Assembly: GCF_900185715.1 (NCBI RefSeq)
Contig: NZ_FYAS01000030.1
Location: 1 to 64,000, forward strand
Reading direction: 5' to 3'
Origin: Allobosea sp. CS1GBMeth4
Lineage (GTDB): Bacteria; Pseudomonadota; Alphaproteobacteria; Rhizobiales; Beijerinckiaceae
Length of the DNA: 64,000 nucleotides
Below, piece by piece: positions 52,192-60,843 of the stretch. Every line of letters starts with the position of its first letter. Position 1 is the first letter of the stretch. The notes under the pieces were generated by a model. It searched no databases. It saw nothing but the letters and a program-made list of their open reading frames with translations, and was not told the origin of the DNA. The translations under genes were made by a program, and so were the position numbers.

Positions 52192-53727
52192 ATGACGACC
52201 CCTGACGACGGTGGCTTCGTGAGCCTTCTGACAGCGCGCGCCGCAGCCGAGCCGGAGCGCCTCTATGCCCGCTTCTGCGGCGAGCCCGTGACCTATGCCG
52301 AGATCGAGCGGCGCTCCGCCGCCATGGCCGCTCATCTGAGAGCACGTGGCATCACGGCCGGCGAGCGCGTGGCGGTGATGATGCGCAATTCGATCGCCGC
52401 AATCGCCGTGGTCTTCGGGCTCGCGCGCGCCGGCGTCGCCTGGGTGCCGGTCAACGCGCAGCAACGCGGCGAGGGGCTGCGTTACCTGCTGACGCATTCG
52501 CAGCCGCGCCTTCTCGTCGCCGATGCCGAGCTGGTGCCGCAGATCGCCGAGGCGATGGCCTCCGGGGCGGAGCTGCCGCTGCTCGTCCACGCGCCCGGCG
52601 GAGAACTCGACGCCGTCCTCGCCGGCGCCGGGCGCTTCGAAGAACCTGCGCCACCGGCCGACGCCGTCTTCGCGATCATGTACACGTCCGGAACGACCGG
52701 ACGGCCGAAGGGCGTGATCGTCTCGCACCGCATGCTTCGGCTCGCGGCGGAGAGCGTCGCACTGTTGTCCGATGCGCGGGCATCGGACGTCTTCTTCGTC
52801 TGGGAGCCGCTCTATCATGTCGGCGGCGCCCAGCTGCTGCCGCTGCCGATGATCAGGGGCGTCACGCTCGCCATGGTCGAGCGGTTCAGCGCCAGCCGCT
52901 TCTGGGATCAGGTCCGGGAGGAAGGCGCGAGCCATATCCACTATCTCGGCGGCATCCTGCAGATCCTGCTGAAGCAGCCGCCGTCGCCGCGTGATCGCGA
53001 GCATGGCGTGCGCATCGCCTGGGGCGGGGGCTGCCCGACCGACATCTGGCCGCAGTTCGCCGACCGTTTCGGCATCGCGATCCGCGAATGCTACGGCATG
53101 ACCGAGGCTTCCAGCCTCACGACCTGCAATGTGGCCGGGGTGCTGGGCTCCGTCGGCCGGCCGCTGCCCTGGTTCACGGTCAAGCTGCTCGATGGCGATG
53201 GCCGGCCCGTCGCCACCGGCGAGCGCGGCGAGATCGTGATCGAGACGGCCATCCAGGGCGCGATCTTCCCCGGCTATCTCGACAATCCCGAGGCGACCGC
53301 GAAGGCCCTGCGCGAGGATGGCTTCCACACCGGCGATCTCGGCTCGTTCGACGCCGACGGCAATCTCTACTTTCATGGCCGGATGACCGACAGCGTGCGC
53401 TGCCGGGGCGAGAACGTCTCGGCCTGGGAGGTCGAGCATGTCGCCGCCGAGCACGAGACGGTCGAGGATTGCGCGATGATCGGCGTCGCGGCCGATGTCG
53501 GCGAGCAGGACATCAAGCTCTTCGTCAAGCCGCGCGGCGGCGCCGTCATCGATCCGCAGGCGCTGTCCGGCTGGCTCGGCCAGCGCCTCGCCCCCTATCA
53601 GAACCCCCGCTACATCGCCGTCGTCGACGATTTCGAGCGCACGGCGAGCCAGCGCATCATGAAGCACAAGCTCTCGTCCCGGCTCGATGACTGCTGGGAT
53701 CGGGCCGCCAGCGCGACGAAGGGCTGA
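52192..53727 (+). CDS. Acyl-CoA ligase of the AMP-forming family, CaiC-like
   Basis: A 511-residue adenylate-forming enzyme. The AMP loop is YTSGTTGRPKGV near 164, the A5-type motif ECYGMTEASS near 302, and TGDLGSFDADGNLYFHGRMT near 383. The C-terminal motif reads ERTASQRIMKHKL, without the usual GK of the lysine loop. This wording also occurs in carnitine/crotonobetaine and bile-acid CoA ligases. It would activate the imported carboxylate to a CoA thioester for the hydratase. The start is 13 nt after the permease stop. Confidence 0.9.
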   Translation: MTTPDDGGFVSLLTARAAAEPERLYARFCGEPVTYAEIERRSAAMAAHLRARGITAGERVAVMMRNSIAAIAVVFGLARAGVAWVPVNAQQRGEGLRYLLTHSQPRLLVADAELVPQIAEAMASGAELPLLVHAPGGELDAVLAGAGRFEEPAPPADAVFAIMYTSGTTGRPKGVIVSHRMLRLAAESVALLSDARASDVFFVWEPLYHVGGAQLLPLPMIRGVTLAMVERFSASRFWDQVREEGASHIHYLGGILQILLKQPPSPRDREHGVRIAWGGGCPTDIWPQFADRFGIAIRECYGMTEASSLTTCNVAGVLGSVGRPLPWFTVKLLDGDGRPVATGERGEIVIETAIQGAIFPGYLDNPEATAKALREDGFHTGDLGSFDADGNLYFHGRMTDSVRCRGENVSAWEVEHVAAEHETVEDCAMIGVAADVGEQDIKLFVKPRGGAVIDPQALSGWLGQRLAPYQNPRYIAVVDDFERTASQRIMKHKLSSRLDDCWDRAASATKG

Positions 53728-53728
53728 C

Positions 53729-54811
53729 ATGGCCGGGTGCGACATCCTGATCTCGGGTACCGGGGGCTTCGCCGCCCGCATTGCCTTCGACATCGCCGCG
53801 ACGGCCGACGAGCCCGTCGAGGTCATCATCGCCGGACGCAACCGCGAGCGCCTGGGTTGGCTGCGGACCGCCGCGAATGCTCGTGCCGCGCTGTTCGGCA
53901 GGAAGGCGCGCTTCACGACGCACGCCATCGATCTTCTCGAGCCCGACGCATCCGATGCCCTGCTCGCCGCGACCGACCCTGGCATCGTCGTGCAGGCGGC
54001 CTCGATCCAGACCTCGCAGGTGATCGCGCAGAGCGGCGATGCCTGGACGCGCCTCGTGGCCGAAGGCGGCCTCAGTGCGACGGCGGTCTTCCAGGCGCTG
54101 ATCAGCGCCCGCGTCGCGGCTGCGATCACCCGCAGCGGCAAAGCCGTGACGTTGGTCAATTGCAGCTTCCCCGATGTCGTCAACGGCATCGTCACGGCGC
54201 TCGGTCATGACGTCGCCTGCGGCATGGGGAACGTCGCGATCCTCTCCAACGTCTTCGCCGGCTCCGCGGCCACCCCGCCGGGCGCCGAGGTCGGGGTTCT
54301 CGCCCATTACCAGAATCTCGCCGCCTGGCGCCGGCGTCCGGAGGAACGGGGCGGAAGGCCGCCGCGCGTCTGGCTGGACGGCGCGGAGGTCGGCGATGTC
54401 TACGCGCGCTTCGCCGATATCCAGCTCACGCCCGAGCCCGTCATCGAGATCTCCGGTGCGAGCGGCGTTCCGATGCTGCTCGCCATGGCGAGCGGCCGCC
54501 CCTGGCGCGGACATGCGCCCGGCCCGAACGGCCTCCCCGGCGGCTATCCCGTCAGGCTGGCCGGGAGAACGGTCGAGCTGGAGCTCCCTGTCGGATTGAC
54601 GCAGGCTGAAGCGGTCGCGTGGAATGCCTCCTTCGAGGAGCAGAACGGCCTCGTCGTCTCTCCTGATGGCTGGATCAGCTTCAACGGTGTCCTGGGCGCG
54701 AGGCTCGGCGAGCACATTCCCACCCTCCGCAAGGGATTTGCGGTGCAGGAGCTGGAAGTGGTCTGCGATGAGCTGCTTCGGCTTCGCGCCGTGCTGATGG
54801 CCGAGAACTAG
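53729..54811 (+). CDS. NAD(P)-binding protein, saccharopine-dehydrogenase-like
   Basis: A 360-residue protein with an N-terminal Rossmann fold (DILISGTGGFAARIAFDIA, then VEVIIAGRNRERLGWL). The middle has VNCSFPDVVNGIVTAL and CGMGNVAILSNVFAG, a pattern similar to saccharopine/octopine dehydrogenase-like or malate-dehydrogenase-like domains, and the rest is not assigned. The start MAGCDILISG at 53729 is chosen because the ATG overlaps the TGACATG context just after the CoA ligase stop. It is the last gene of the CoA operon. It may reduce an imine or oxidise an amino acid intermediate. Confidence 0.65.
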   Translation: MAGCDILISGTGGFAARIAFDIAATADEPVEVIIAGRNRERLGWLRTAANARAALFGRKARFTTHAIDLLEPDASDALLAATDPGIVVQAASIQTSQVIAQSGDAWTRLVAEGGLSATAVFQALISARVAAAITRSGKAVTLVNCSFPDVVNGIVTALGHDVACGMGNVAILSNVFAGSAATPPGAEVGVLAHYQNLAAWRRRPEERGGRPPRVWLDGAEVGDVYARFADIQLTPEPVIEISGASGVPMLLAMASGRPWRGHAPGPNGLPGGYPVRLAGRTVELELPVGLTQAEAVAWNASFEEQNGLVVSPDGWISFNGVLGARLGEHIPTLRKGFAVQELEVVCDELLRLRAVLMAEN

Positions 54812-55221
54812 GCAAGGCATCCACGCACCGTCCGCGCGGCCCGGCTGCTGAATTCGCTTGCCGGACAGCAGCGATCCGCGGCGATTGGCGCCTTCTGATC
54901 ATCTCCTCTCCCGAGGCCAACCAACTCCAGCCGGGGCGGTTTCGATGGCGCTTCGGCGCCGCGACGGGGCATCTCGCACGCGGGCAAGCTCCATCTTCGG
55001 CAAGTCAATGGGCAGGCCGCCTCGCCACATCCGGCTTGACGCTGAAACTGGTTGGCGACAGTGTCGCGGGGCATGTTCAGGAACCAGCCCCTTTTCGACC
55101 GACGCCGACGCCGCATCACGCAAGCGGCGGCTCTTCGGGCTGCGCGTCGATCAGCGTCCTTCCGCGTGGTGACCGCCTCACTGTAGGCCCCACCCCCGGA
55201 GCGGCCCGGCCCGCCTTCCTG
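54812..55221. other. 410-nt gap upstream of the argC terminator
   Basis: No gene or RNA was recognised. Short frames on both strands have no family resemblance. ACCCCCGGAG at 55192-55201 is complementary to the right arm of the terminator that follows (CTCCGGGGGT at 55240-55249) and could compete with it. The promoter that drives argC must lie in this interval or depend on read-through, since only 23 nt separate the terminator from the argC start. Confidence 0.4.
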
Positions 55222-55257
55222 AACCCCCGCAGCCCTCGGCTCCGGGGGTTTTCTTTT
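55222..55257 (+). terminator. Strong rho-independent terminator in the argC leader
   Basis: AACCCCCG pairs with CGGGGGTT around an inner AGCC-CTC-GGCT stem with one C-C mismatch, and the hairpin is followed by TTTTCTTTT. It ends 23 nt before the argC start codon. It could end transcripts of the plus-strand CoA operon, or be a remnant of the rpsI-type terminator that precedes argC in many alphaproteobacteria. Confidence 0.8.
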
Positions 55258-55280
55258 GCCCGAACCCAGAGGAGACCACC

Positions 55281-56255
55281 ATGAGCATTCGCGTCGGCAT
55301 TGTCGGCATCAGCGGTTTTGGCGGCGGCGAGGCCATGCGCCTGGTCGCGAGCCATCCGTCCTTCGAGCTCGTCTACGCCGCGGGCGAGAGCAGCGCCGGC
55401 AGCCGGCTGGTCGACCGCTTCCCGGGCGTGCCGGCCAAGCTCGCCGGACTGGTGATCGCGAAATGGGACCCTGCGACCCTGCCGAAGCTCGACGTGCTGT
55501 TCGCCTCGCTGCCCACGGGCGCCTCGGCCGAGGCACTGGCACACGTGCCCGAGGACGTGAAGATCGTCGATATCGGCGGCGACCACCGCTATGTCGAGGG
55601 CTGGGCTTATGGCCTGGCCGATATCTGGCCGGCTCAGATCGAGGGCCAGACCCGCGTCGCCAACCCCGGCTGCTTCCCCGCTGCGGCGCTGACACCGCTG
55701 GCGCCGCTGCTGGCCGACAAGCTGATCGAGCCCGGCAACATCGTCATCGACGTCAAGACGGGCATCTCCGGGGCCGGCCGGGGCGGCGACAGCAAATTCG
55801 GCTATGCCGAGAGCAACGAGAACCTCGTGCCCTACGGCCTGCTCAGGCACACCCACATGCCCGAGATCGCCAGGACGATCGAGCGGCTGAGCGGCGGCAG
55901 CGCGGCCGGGCTGGTGTTCACGCCGCATCTGGTGCCGATGACCCGCGGCATCCTCGCCACCATCTACTGCCGCGGCCGCGCCACCACGGAGCAGTGCCTG
56001 GACGCAGCCCGGCGCTTCTATGCCGGGCGCTCCTTCGTCCGCGTGACCGACAAGCCGCCGCAGACCAAATGGGCGACCGGCTCGAACCTCGCATTCGTCA
56101 GCTATGCGGCCGATCCCGAGCGCAACCTGGTGATCGCGCTGGGCGTGGTCGACAATCTCGGCAAGGGCGCGGCGGGCCAGGCGGTGCAGAATGCCAACCT
56201 GATCTGCGGCCTGCCGGAAACCGCGGGGCTGGAAGGCGCGCCTGTCTGGCCGTGA
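55281..56255 (+). CDS. argC: N-acetyl-gamma-glutamyl-phosphate reductase
   Basis: A 324-residue NADPH-dependent enzyme of arginine synthesis that reduces N-acetylglutamyl phosphate to the semialdehyde. The Rossmann motif GIVGISGFGGGEAMRL opens the protein, the active-site cysteine is in NPGCFPAAAL (about 127-136), and TPHLVPMTRGIL carries the catalytic histidine. The AGAGGAG site at 55269-55275 before the ATG is good. In Hyphomicrobiales argC commonly follows rpsI; here it stands alone behind a terminator, suggesting a duplicated or relocated copy. Whether it is the only copy in the genome cannot be seen. Confidence 0.92.
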   Translation: MSIRVGIVGISGFGGGEAMRLVASHPSFELVYAAGESSAGSRLVDRFPGVPAKLAGLVIAKWDPATLPKLDVLFASLPTGASAEALAHVPEDVKIVDIGGDHRYVEGWAYGLADIWPAQIEGQTRVANPGCFPAAALTPLAPLLADKLIEPGNIVIDVKTGISGAGRGGDSKFGYAESNENLVPYGLLRHTHMPEIARTIERLSGGSAAGLVFTPHLVPMTRGILATIYCRGRATTEQCLDAARRFYAGRSFVRVTDKPPQTKWATGSNLAFVSYAADPERNLVIALGVVDNLGKGAAGQAVQNANLICGLPETAGLEGAPVWP

Positions 56256-56319
56256 TGGATGGCGGCGTCGCCATTCCGGCCTTTCTCTTGCCGGCCCCCG
56301 CATTGCGCGGCGTCGCCTC

Positions 56320-57201
56320 TTACCCTGCGAGCTCTTCGCGGACCACGGCGAGAAAGCCGTCGACGAGCGGATCGGCGCGGTAGTGGCTCGGAAAGATCGC
56401 GTGGCCATGGAACATCACCTCCGGCTCGAAAGGGCGGAAGGTGACCGCGCTGCGGCGATGATCCTCGGCGGCGATCGGATTGACGATGCCGATGCCGAGT
56501 CCCTGCTCGACAAGCGCGCAGACGCCTGCGCTGAACGGCGTTTCCAGTGCCAGACGACGCTGCACGCCGGCATCCTGGAAGATGCGATCGATACGCGTCC
56601 GCGCACCATCCGCCAGCGACAGCGAGATGAACGCCTCGCCTTCCAGATCCTCGGGTGTGATGCGGCGACATCCCGTAAGCCGGTGCCCCGGCGGAAGCGC
56701 GCAGACGCCCGGGAGCATGTAGAGCGAGCGATGATCGACGAGCGGACTATCGATCATGTTTGCGATAAACCCGATATCGCAACTCGATGACGACATCCAG
56801 CGCGTCACCGTGCCGTCACCGCCCATCTGCAACGAGACGCTGACGTCCGGGAAGCGCTCCTTGAAGCGACGGATGCAGCGCGGCATGAACCCGAGCGCCA
56901 TCACCGGTATCGCGGCGATGCGCAGGCGGCCCGTGCCGAAGGTGCGGATGTCGCGAGCGGCGTAGGAGAGGGTTTCCAGGCCGATATAGCTGCGTTCGAC
57001 CTCGCGGTAGAACGCCAGGCCCTCCTGTGTCGGACGAATCCGTCCGGCTTTCCGCTCGAACAGCGTGAATCCGATGTCCGCCTCGAGTTCGGCCATCAGC
57101 CGGCTGATGCTGGGCTGCGAGGTCCGCAATTCCTGGGCTGCCGCCGTCATCGAACCATGCAGGATGATGGCCCGGAACGCGTCCACCTGTCGGAGATTCA
57201 T
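56320..57201 (-). CDS. LysR regulator of the NocR/OccR (opine) type
   Basis: A 293-residue LysR protein. The winged helix is at residues 1-60 (RQVDAFRAIILHGSMTAAAQ, TSQPSISRLMAELE, LFERKAGRIRPTQEG). The following EVERSYIGLETLSYAARDIR, then GRLRIAAIPVMALGFMPR, is close in wording to OccR/NocR, which sense octopine or nopaline. It is divergent from the PLP-enzyme gene with an 82-bp shared control region. The start MNLRQ at 57201 has a GAGAG site; MRVAM at 57213 is less likely. The likely effector is an N-substituted amino acid. Confidence 0.85.
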   Translation of the reverse strand: MNLRQVDAFRAIILHGSMTAAAQELRTSQPSISRLMAELEADIGFTLFERKAGRIRPTQEGLAFYREVERSYIGLETLSYAARDIRTFGTGRLRIAAIPVMALGFMPRCIRRFKERFPDVSVSLQMGGDGTVTRWMSSSSCDIGFIANMIDSPLVDHRSLYMLPGVCALPPGHRLTGCRRITPEDLEGEAFISLSLADGARTRIDRIFQDAGVQRRLALETPFSAGVCALVEQGLGIGIVNPIAAEDHRRSAVTFRPFEPEVMFHGHAIFPSHYRADPLVDGFLAVVREELAG

Positions 57202-57214
57202 AGCCACTCTCATA

Positions 57215-57224
57215 TCACTGGTGA
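57215..57224. promoter_or_regulatory. Candidate operator in the divergent LysR/PLP-enzyme region
   Basis: TCACTGGTGA has TCAC/GTGA arms and sits between the LysR start at 57201 and the PLP-enzyme start at 57284. It is short and could occur by chance; T-N11-A spacing is not exact. Confidence 0.25.
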
Positions 57225-57283
57225 ATAGAAGATCGAAAAACTGAGATTTGACCAGATGGGTAGCCAAGACAATACTTTTGCCC

Positions 57284-58504
57284 ATGTCGACGCGCCCGAG
57301 CACCGCTGTGACGTCCCGCCTCAGCGGCATGGCCTGCCTGCGCTGCACCGAGACTTGGCCGGTGGCGGAATACGAGGCGGGTTGCCCGCGCTGCGCGGCC
57401 GAGGGACATGCCTCCAATCTGCGGCTGACCTATGCGCCCGGCGCGCGCGGCATCTCGCTTCCCTATCCGGATGCGCCGTCGTTGGGGGAAGGCGCAACGC
57501 CGCTGGTGCCGCTGCCCGACTTGGCGAGCGAGCTGCAGCTCGGCGGGCTGTCCGCCAAGCTCGAATGGTGCAATCCGACAGGATCGCACAAGGATCGCAT
57601 GAGCGCGCAGCTGATTGCGCGCGCGCTCGATCGCGGTGCGGCGCGCATGGTGGCGGCGTCGAGCGGCAATGGCGGCCTCTCGGTGGCGGCCTATGCCGCA
57701 CGCGCCGGACTTGCCGCAGAGATCGCTGTGACCGATGCGCTGCCGCGGGTCTACCGCAGCGCCATCACGGCCCATGGCGCGAGCCTCGTCAGCGTCGCCG
57801 ACAGCATGGCTCGCTGGCAGCATCTCGCGAAGCGCGTCGAAGAAGGGGCCTTCGCGGCGACGAACTACAAGCTGCCGGCCATCGGCACCAACCCGTTCGG
57901 CATCGAAGGCTATAAGACGATCGCAGCCGAGCTGGCGTCGGGAACGATGCCCGATCTCGTCGTCGTGCCCTGTTCGCGCGGAGATCTCCTGTCCGGCATC
58001 CGCCTCGGCTTCGAGGAGATCGGCGAACACCTGCCGATGCTGGTCGCGGCCGAGCCGTTTCCACGCCTCGGGCGCGTGCTCGCCGGCGCCGATTACCGCG
58101 AGCAGTTCGCGGGCGAGACCGCGCAGGCTTCGATCGCGGGCAGCACGGTGACATGGCAGGCCGTCGAGGCGCTGCGGGCGAGCGCCGGCCGCGCTGTTCC
58201 GGTTGCCGATGAGGCGGCCCGGGCGGCGCAACGGCGTCTCGCTGCCTGCGGGCTCTGGGCCGAGCTGTCTGCGGCCTCGGCCCTGGCGGCGCTCGCGGCG
58301 CTGGCGCAGGGCGGGGCGATGGCCGGCCGCCATGCCGTGATCGTGCTCACGGGCTCGGGCCTTCGCGACCCCGGCGACATCGACCCGGCCGCAAGGCCCC
58401 GGAACCAGACCGCCTCCGAAGAGGCGCTCGCGCAGCCGGCAACGACCGGCCCTTCACCGCAGAGAACCGAGCCATCGGTCCAACAGAAGAGGGAAAACGG
58501 ATGA
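57284..58504 (+). CDS. Threonine-synthase-like fold-type II PLP enzyme with zinc ribbon
   Basis: A 406-residue pyridoxal-phosphate enzyme. An N-terminal CxxC...CxxC zinc ribbon (MACLRC, then CPRC, residues about 17-38) is typical of some threonine synthases. The PLP lysine is in TGSHKDRMSAQL, the phosphate cup in AASSGNGGLSVAAYAARAG, and the C-terminal glycine-rich GSGLRDP is present. The family includes threonine synthase, threonine dehydratase and diaminopropionate ammonia-lyase, so an ammonia-lyase role is possible. The ATG at 57284 is preferred to the TTG at 57248. It heads the transport operon and overlaps the next gene (ATGA). Confidence 0.85.
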   Translation: MSTRPSTAVTSRLSGMACLRCTETWPVAEYEAGCPRCAAEGHASNLRLTYAPGARGISLPYPDAPSLGEGATPLVPLPDLASELQLGGLSAKLEWCNPTGSHKDRMSAQLIARALDRGAARMVAASSGNGGLSVAAYAARAGLAAEIAVTDALPRVYRSAITAHGASLVSVADSMARWQHLAKRVEEGAFAATNYKLPAIGTNPFGIEGYKTIAAELASGTMPDLVVVPCSRGDLLSGIRLGFEEIGEHLPMLVAAEPFPRLGRVLAGADYREQFAGETAQASIAGSTVTWQAVEALRASAGRAVPVADEAARAAQRRLAACGLWAELSAASALAALAALAQGGAMAGRHAVIVLTGSGLRDPGDIDPAARPRNQTASEEALAQPATTGPSPQRTEPSVQQKRENG

Positions 58505-59343
58505 CCACTTGCATCTCGCGCCCGTCGGCGCTCTCGGCGGTCGCAGCCGGCGCCTTCATGTTCTCGGTCGCAGCCCAGGCCCAGAACCTGCCCCCGCTGC
58601 CGGAGGCGATCAAATCGGCAGGTGTCCTGAAGGCCGGGGTGCGCTGCGACCAGCCGCCCTATGGCTACAAGGACGAAACCGGCAAGTTCGCCGGCGTCGA
58701 GACCGACATGGCGGTCCAGATCGCCGCCTGGGCCTTCGGCTCGCCGGACAAGGTCGAGCTCACCTGCGTCACGGCCGAGAACCGCATCCCGCAACTGGCC
58801 GGCAAGAAGGTCGACATCCTGATCGCCACGCTCGGCGTGACGCCCGAGCGCGCCCGCGTGATCGATTTTTCCAGGCCTTATCGCTGGGGCGGCTCGGACA
58901 TGCTCGTCGCCAAGGACAGCCCGATCAGGAAGCTCGACGATGTCGCGGGCAAGACCGTGATCATGCTCAAGGGCTCGACCCAGGCGAAATGGTTCGAGGA
59001 CAACATGCCCAAGCTGGAGGGCATGCGGCTCAACACGGCCTCCGACGCGCTTCAGGCGCTGAAGCAGGGCCGTGGCGACGCCTATACCCATGATGCCGCG
59101 ACGCTCGTCGTCATCGCTGCCAAGGATCCGAGCCTGCGCCTCGTCGGCGAATCCTTCGCCGTCTCGGACGCCGCGGTAGGCGTGCGCAAGAACGAGCCCG
59201 AATGGCTCGCCTATGTCGATGCCGCGCTCGACCGCATGAAGGCCGAGGGCCTCTACGCCAAATGGGTCGACAAGTGGATCCCTGCCGATATCCGGCCGTT
59301 CTACGTCGACGCCTTCACCAAGCCGAAGCCGGCCGCGCGCTGA
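58501..59343 (+). CDS. Polar amino-acid ABC importer binding protein
   Basis: A 280-residue periplasmic binding protein of family 3 (HisJ/GlnH-like). The leader (SALSAVAAGAFMFSVAAQAQ) ends near residue 27. Mature landmarks are AGVLKAGVRCDQPPYGYKDE, KFAGVETDMAVQIAAWAF, LIATLGVTPERARVIDFSRP and DVAGKTVIMLKGSTQAKWFE. It delivers an amino acid or opine-type ligand to the two permeases. The start overlaps the PLP gene (ATGA), and a stem-loop follows its stop. Confidence 0.92.
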   Translation: MTTCISRPSALSAVAAGAFMFSVAAQAQNLPPLPEAIKSAGVLKAGVRCDQPPYGYKDETGKFAGVETDMAVQIAAWAFGSPDKVELTCVTAENRIPQLAGKKVDILIATLGVTPERARVIDFSRPYRWGGSDMLVAKDSPIRKLDDVAGKTVIMLKGSTQAKWFEDNMPKLEGMRLNTASDALQALKQGRGDAYTHDAATLVVIAAKDPSLRLVGESFAVSDAAVGVRKNEPEWLAYVDAALDRMKAEGLYAKWVDKWIPADIRPFYVDAFTKPKPAAR

Positions 59344-59356
59344 ACGGAAGGCAGGC

Positions 59357-59381
59357 GCCGGGAGCGATCCGAGCTCCCGGC
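59357..59381 (+). other. Stem-loop after the amino-acid binding-protein gene
   Basis: GCCGGGAGC-GATCCGA-GCTCCCGGC is a perfect 9-bp stem with a 7-nt loop, 13 nt after the stop codon and with no T-run. It fits the same pattern as the hairpin after the binding-protein gene at 36943 and probably raises binding-protein over permease expression. Confidence 0.55.
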
Positions 59382-59416
59382 AACCCGGAAGCCTGGCAGC
59401 GAGAGGAGCGCGTGCC

Positions 59417-60079
59417 ATGGAGTTCGACTTCGCCTATCTCACAGCGCAATGGCCGGCGCTGATGCGCGGCCTGTGGCTGACGGTACAGGTCAGCGCGCTG
59501 TCGATCGTGCTCTCCATCCTCGTCGGAGTGCTCGGAGCGGCGGTGCGCGTATTGCAGGTGCCGGTGCTCGACAAGCTCGTCGTCGGCTATGTCGAGTTCA
59601 TCCGCAACACGCCGCTGCTCGCCCAGCTCTTCTTCATCTTCTACGGCCTGCCGGGCCTGGGCCTCAGGCTCTCGCTGTTCTGGTCGGGCGTGCTCTGCCT
59701 CACGCTCTGGGCCGGCGCCTACCAGATCGAGAACGTCCGCGGCGGGCTCGAGACCGTGGGCAAGGGCCTGCGCGAGGCCGCCTTCTCGCTCGGCCTGTCG
59801 CCCTGGCGCTTCTTCCGCCTCGTCGCCGCGCCGATGGCGATCCGCGTCGGCCTGCCGTCGATGCTCAACACCTCGATCTCGCTCCTGAAGAATTCCTCCT
59901 ATCTGCAGGCGATCGGCCTCGCCGAGCTGACCTATGTCGCGATCGACCGGATCTCGATGGATTTCCGCACCATCGAGATGTTCGCCGCGATCTGCGTGAT
60001 CTACCTCCTGCTAGTCCTCACTCTCTCATTCCTCGCGAGCCGGCTGGAATACCGGCTCAACGCCCCGTTCAGGCTGTGA
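59417..60079 (+). CDS. Polar amino-acid ABC importer permease 1
   Basis: A 220-residue permease of the HisMQ/GlnP type with about five helices. The signature EFIRNTPLLAQLFFIFYGLP near residue 57 and the EAA loop GKGLREAAFSLGLSPWRFFR near 116 are clear. GAGAGGAG before the ATG is a strong ribosome-binding site. It forms a heterodimer with the next gene product, 10 nt downstream. Together they import the ligand of the 58501 binding protein. Confidence 0.93.
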   Translation: MEFDFAYLTAQWPALMRGLWLTVQVSALSIVLSILVGVLGAAVRVLQVPVLDKLVVGYVEFIRNTPLLAQLFFIFYGLPGLGLRLSLFWSGVLCLTLWAGAYQIENVRGGLETVGKGLREAAFSLGLSPWRFFRLVAAPMAIRVGLPSMLNTSISLLKNSSYLQAIGLAELTYVAIDRISMDFRTIEMFAAICVIYLLLVLTLSFLASRLEYRLNAPFRL

Positions 60080-60089
60080 GGCGGGCGAG

Positions 60090-60806
60090 ATGGACCTGCT
60101 GATCCGCAACCTTCCCTTCATCCTGCAAGGCCTTGCCATGACGCTGGGCCTGGCGCTGGCAACGCTGTTCTTCGCGACGATCGTCTCCTTCCTGCTCGGC
60201 ACGCTGGCGACGCTGCGGTTCGGCTGGCTGCGCGTTGCGGTGAAGGTCTATGTCGAGCTCTTCCGCGACATTCCGCTGATCGTGAACATCTTCTTCGTGT
60301 TCTTCGTGGCGCCGCTGTTCGGACTGGAGCTCTCGCCCTTCGCGGCCGTGACGGTGGGGCTTTCGGTCTGGGGCAGCGCCAACGGCATCGAGATCGTGCG
60401 CGGCGGCTTCAATTCGGTGCCGCGGCATCAATGGCAGAGCGCCGCGGCGCTCGGGCTGAAGACCTGGGAGATCTATCTCTTCATCGCCGGCCCGCAGGCG
60501 CTGCGCGCGATCCTGCCCCCCTTCGTCGGGCTGCTGACGCTGCTGGTGCAGGCGACCTCGCTCGGTGCGCTCGTCGGGGTCAACGAGTTCTTCAAGGTGG
60601 GGCAGATCATCGTCGAGCGCACCACGATGATGGAGGGCTGGAATCCGGCCTTCACCGTCTATGCCGCGGTGCTCCTCACCTACTTCGTCATCTGTTCGAC
60701 GCTGAGCTGGTTCGGCCGCTGGCTTGAGCGCCGGCTGAGGCGCGACCGCGCGCAAGCTCGTCCGAAGGCGATCTCCGCGGCCGAGCCGGCCGCCCAATTG
60801 CCCTGA
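60090..60806 (+). CDS. Polar amino-acid ABC importer permease 2
   Basis: A 238-residue partner permease with the same family plan: KVYVELFRDIPLIVNIFFVF near residue 52 and the EAA-type GGFNSVPRHQWQSAAALGLK near 104. The C terminus is longer and basic. It is cotranscribed with permease 1 and followed, 37 nt later, by the lyase gene, so import and breakdown are linked in one operon. Confidence 0.93.
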   Translation: MDLLIRNLPFILQGLAMTLGLALATLFFATIVSFLLGTLATLRFGWLRVAVKVYVELFRDIPLIVNIFFVFFVAPLFGLELSPFAAVTVGLSVWGSANGIEIVRGGFNSVPRHQWQSAAALGLKTWEIYLFIAGPQALRAILPPFVGLLTLLVQATSLGALVGVNEFFKVGQIIVERTTMMEGWNPAFTVYAAVLLTYFVICSTLSWFGRWLERRLRRDRAQARPKAISAAEPAAQLP

Positions 60807-60843
60807 TCTCTCACAAACCCGCCTGGATACTGGGGACGCCGTC

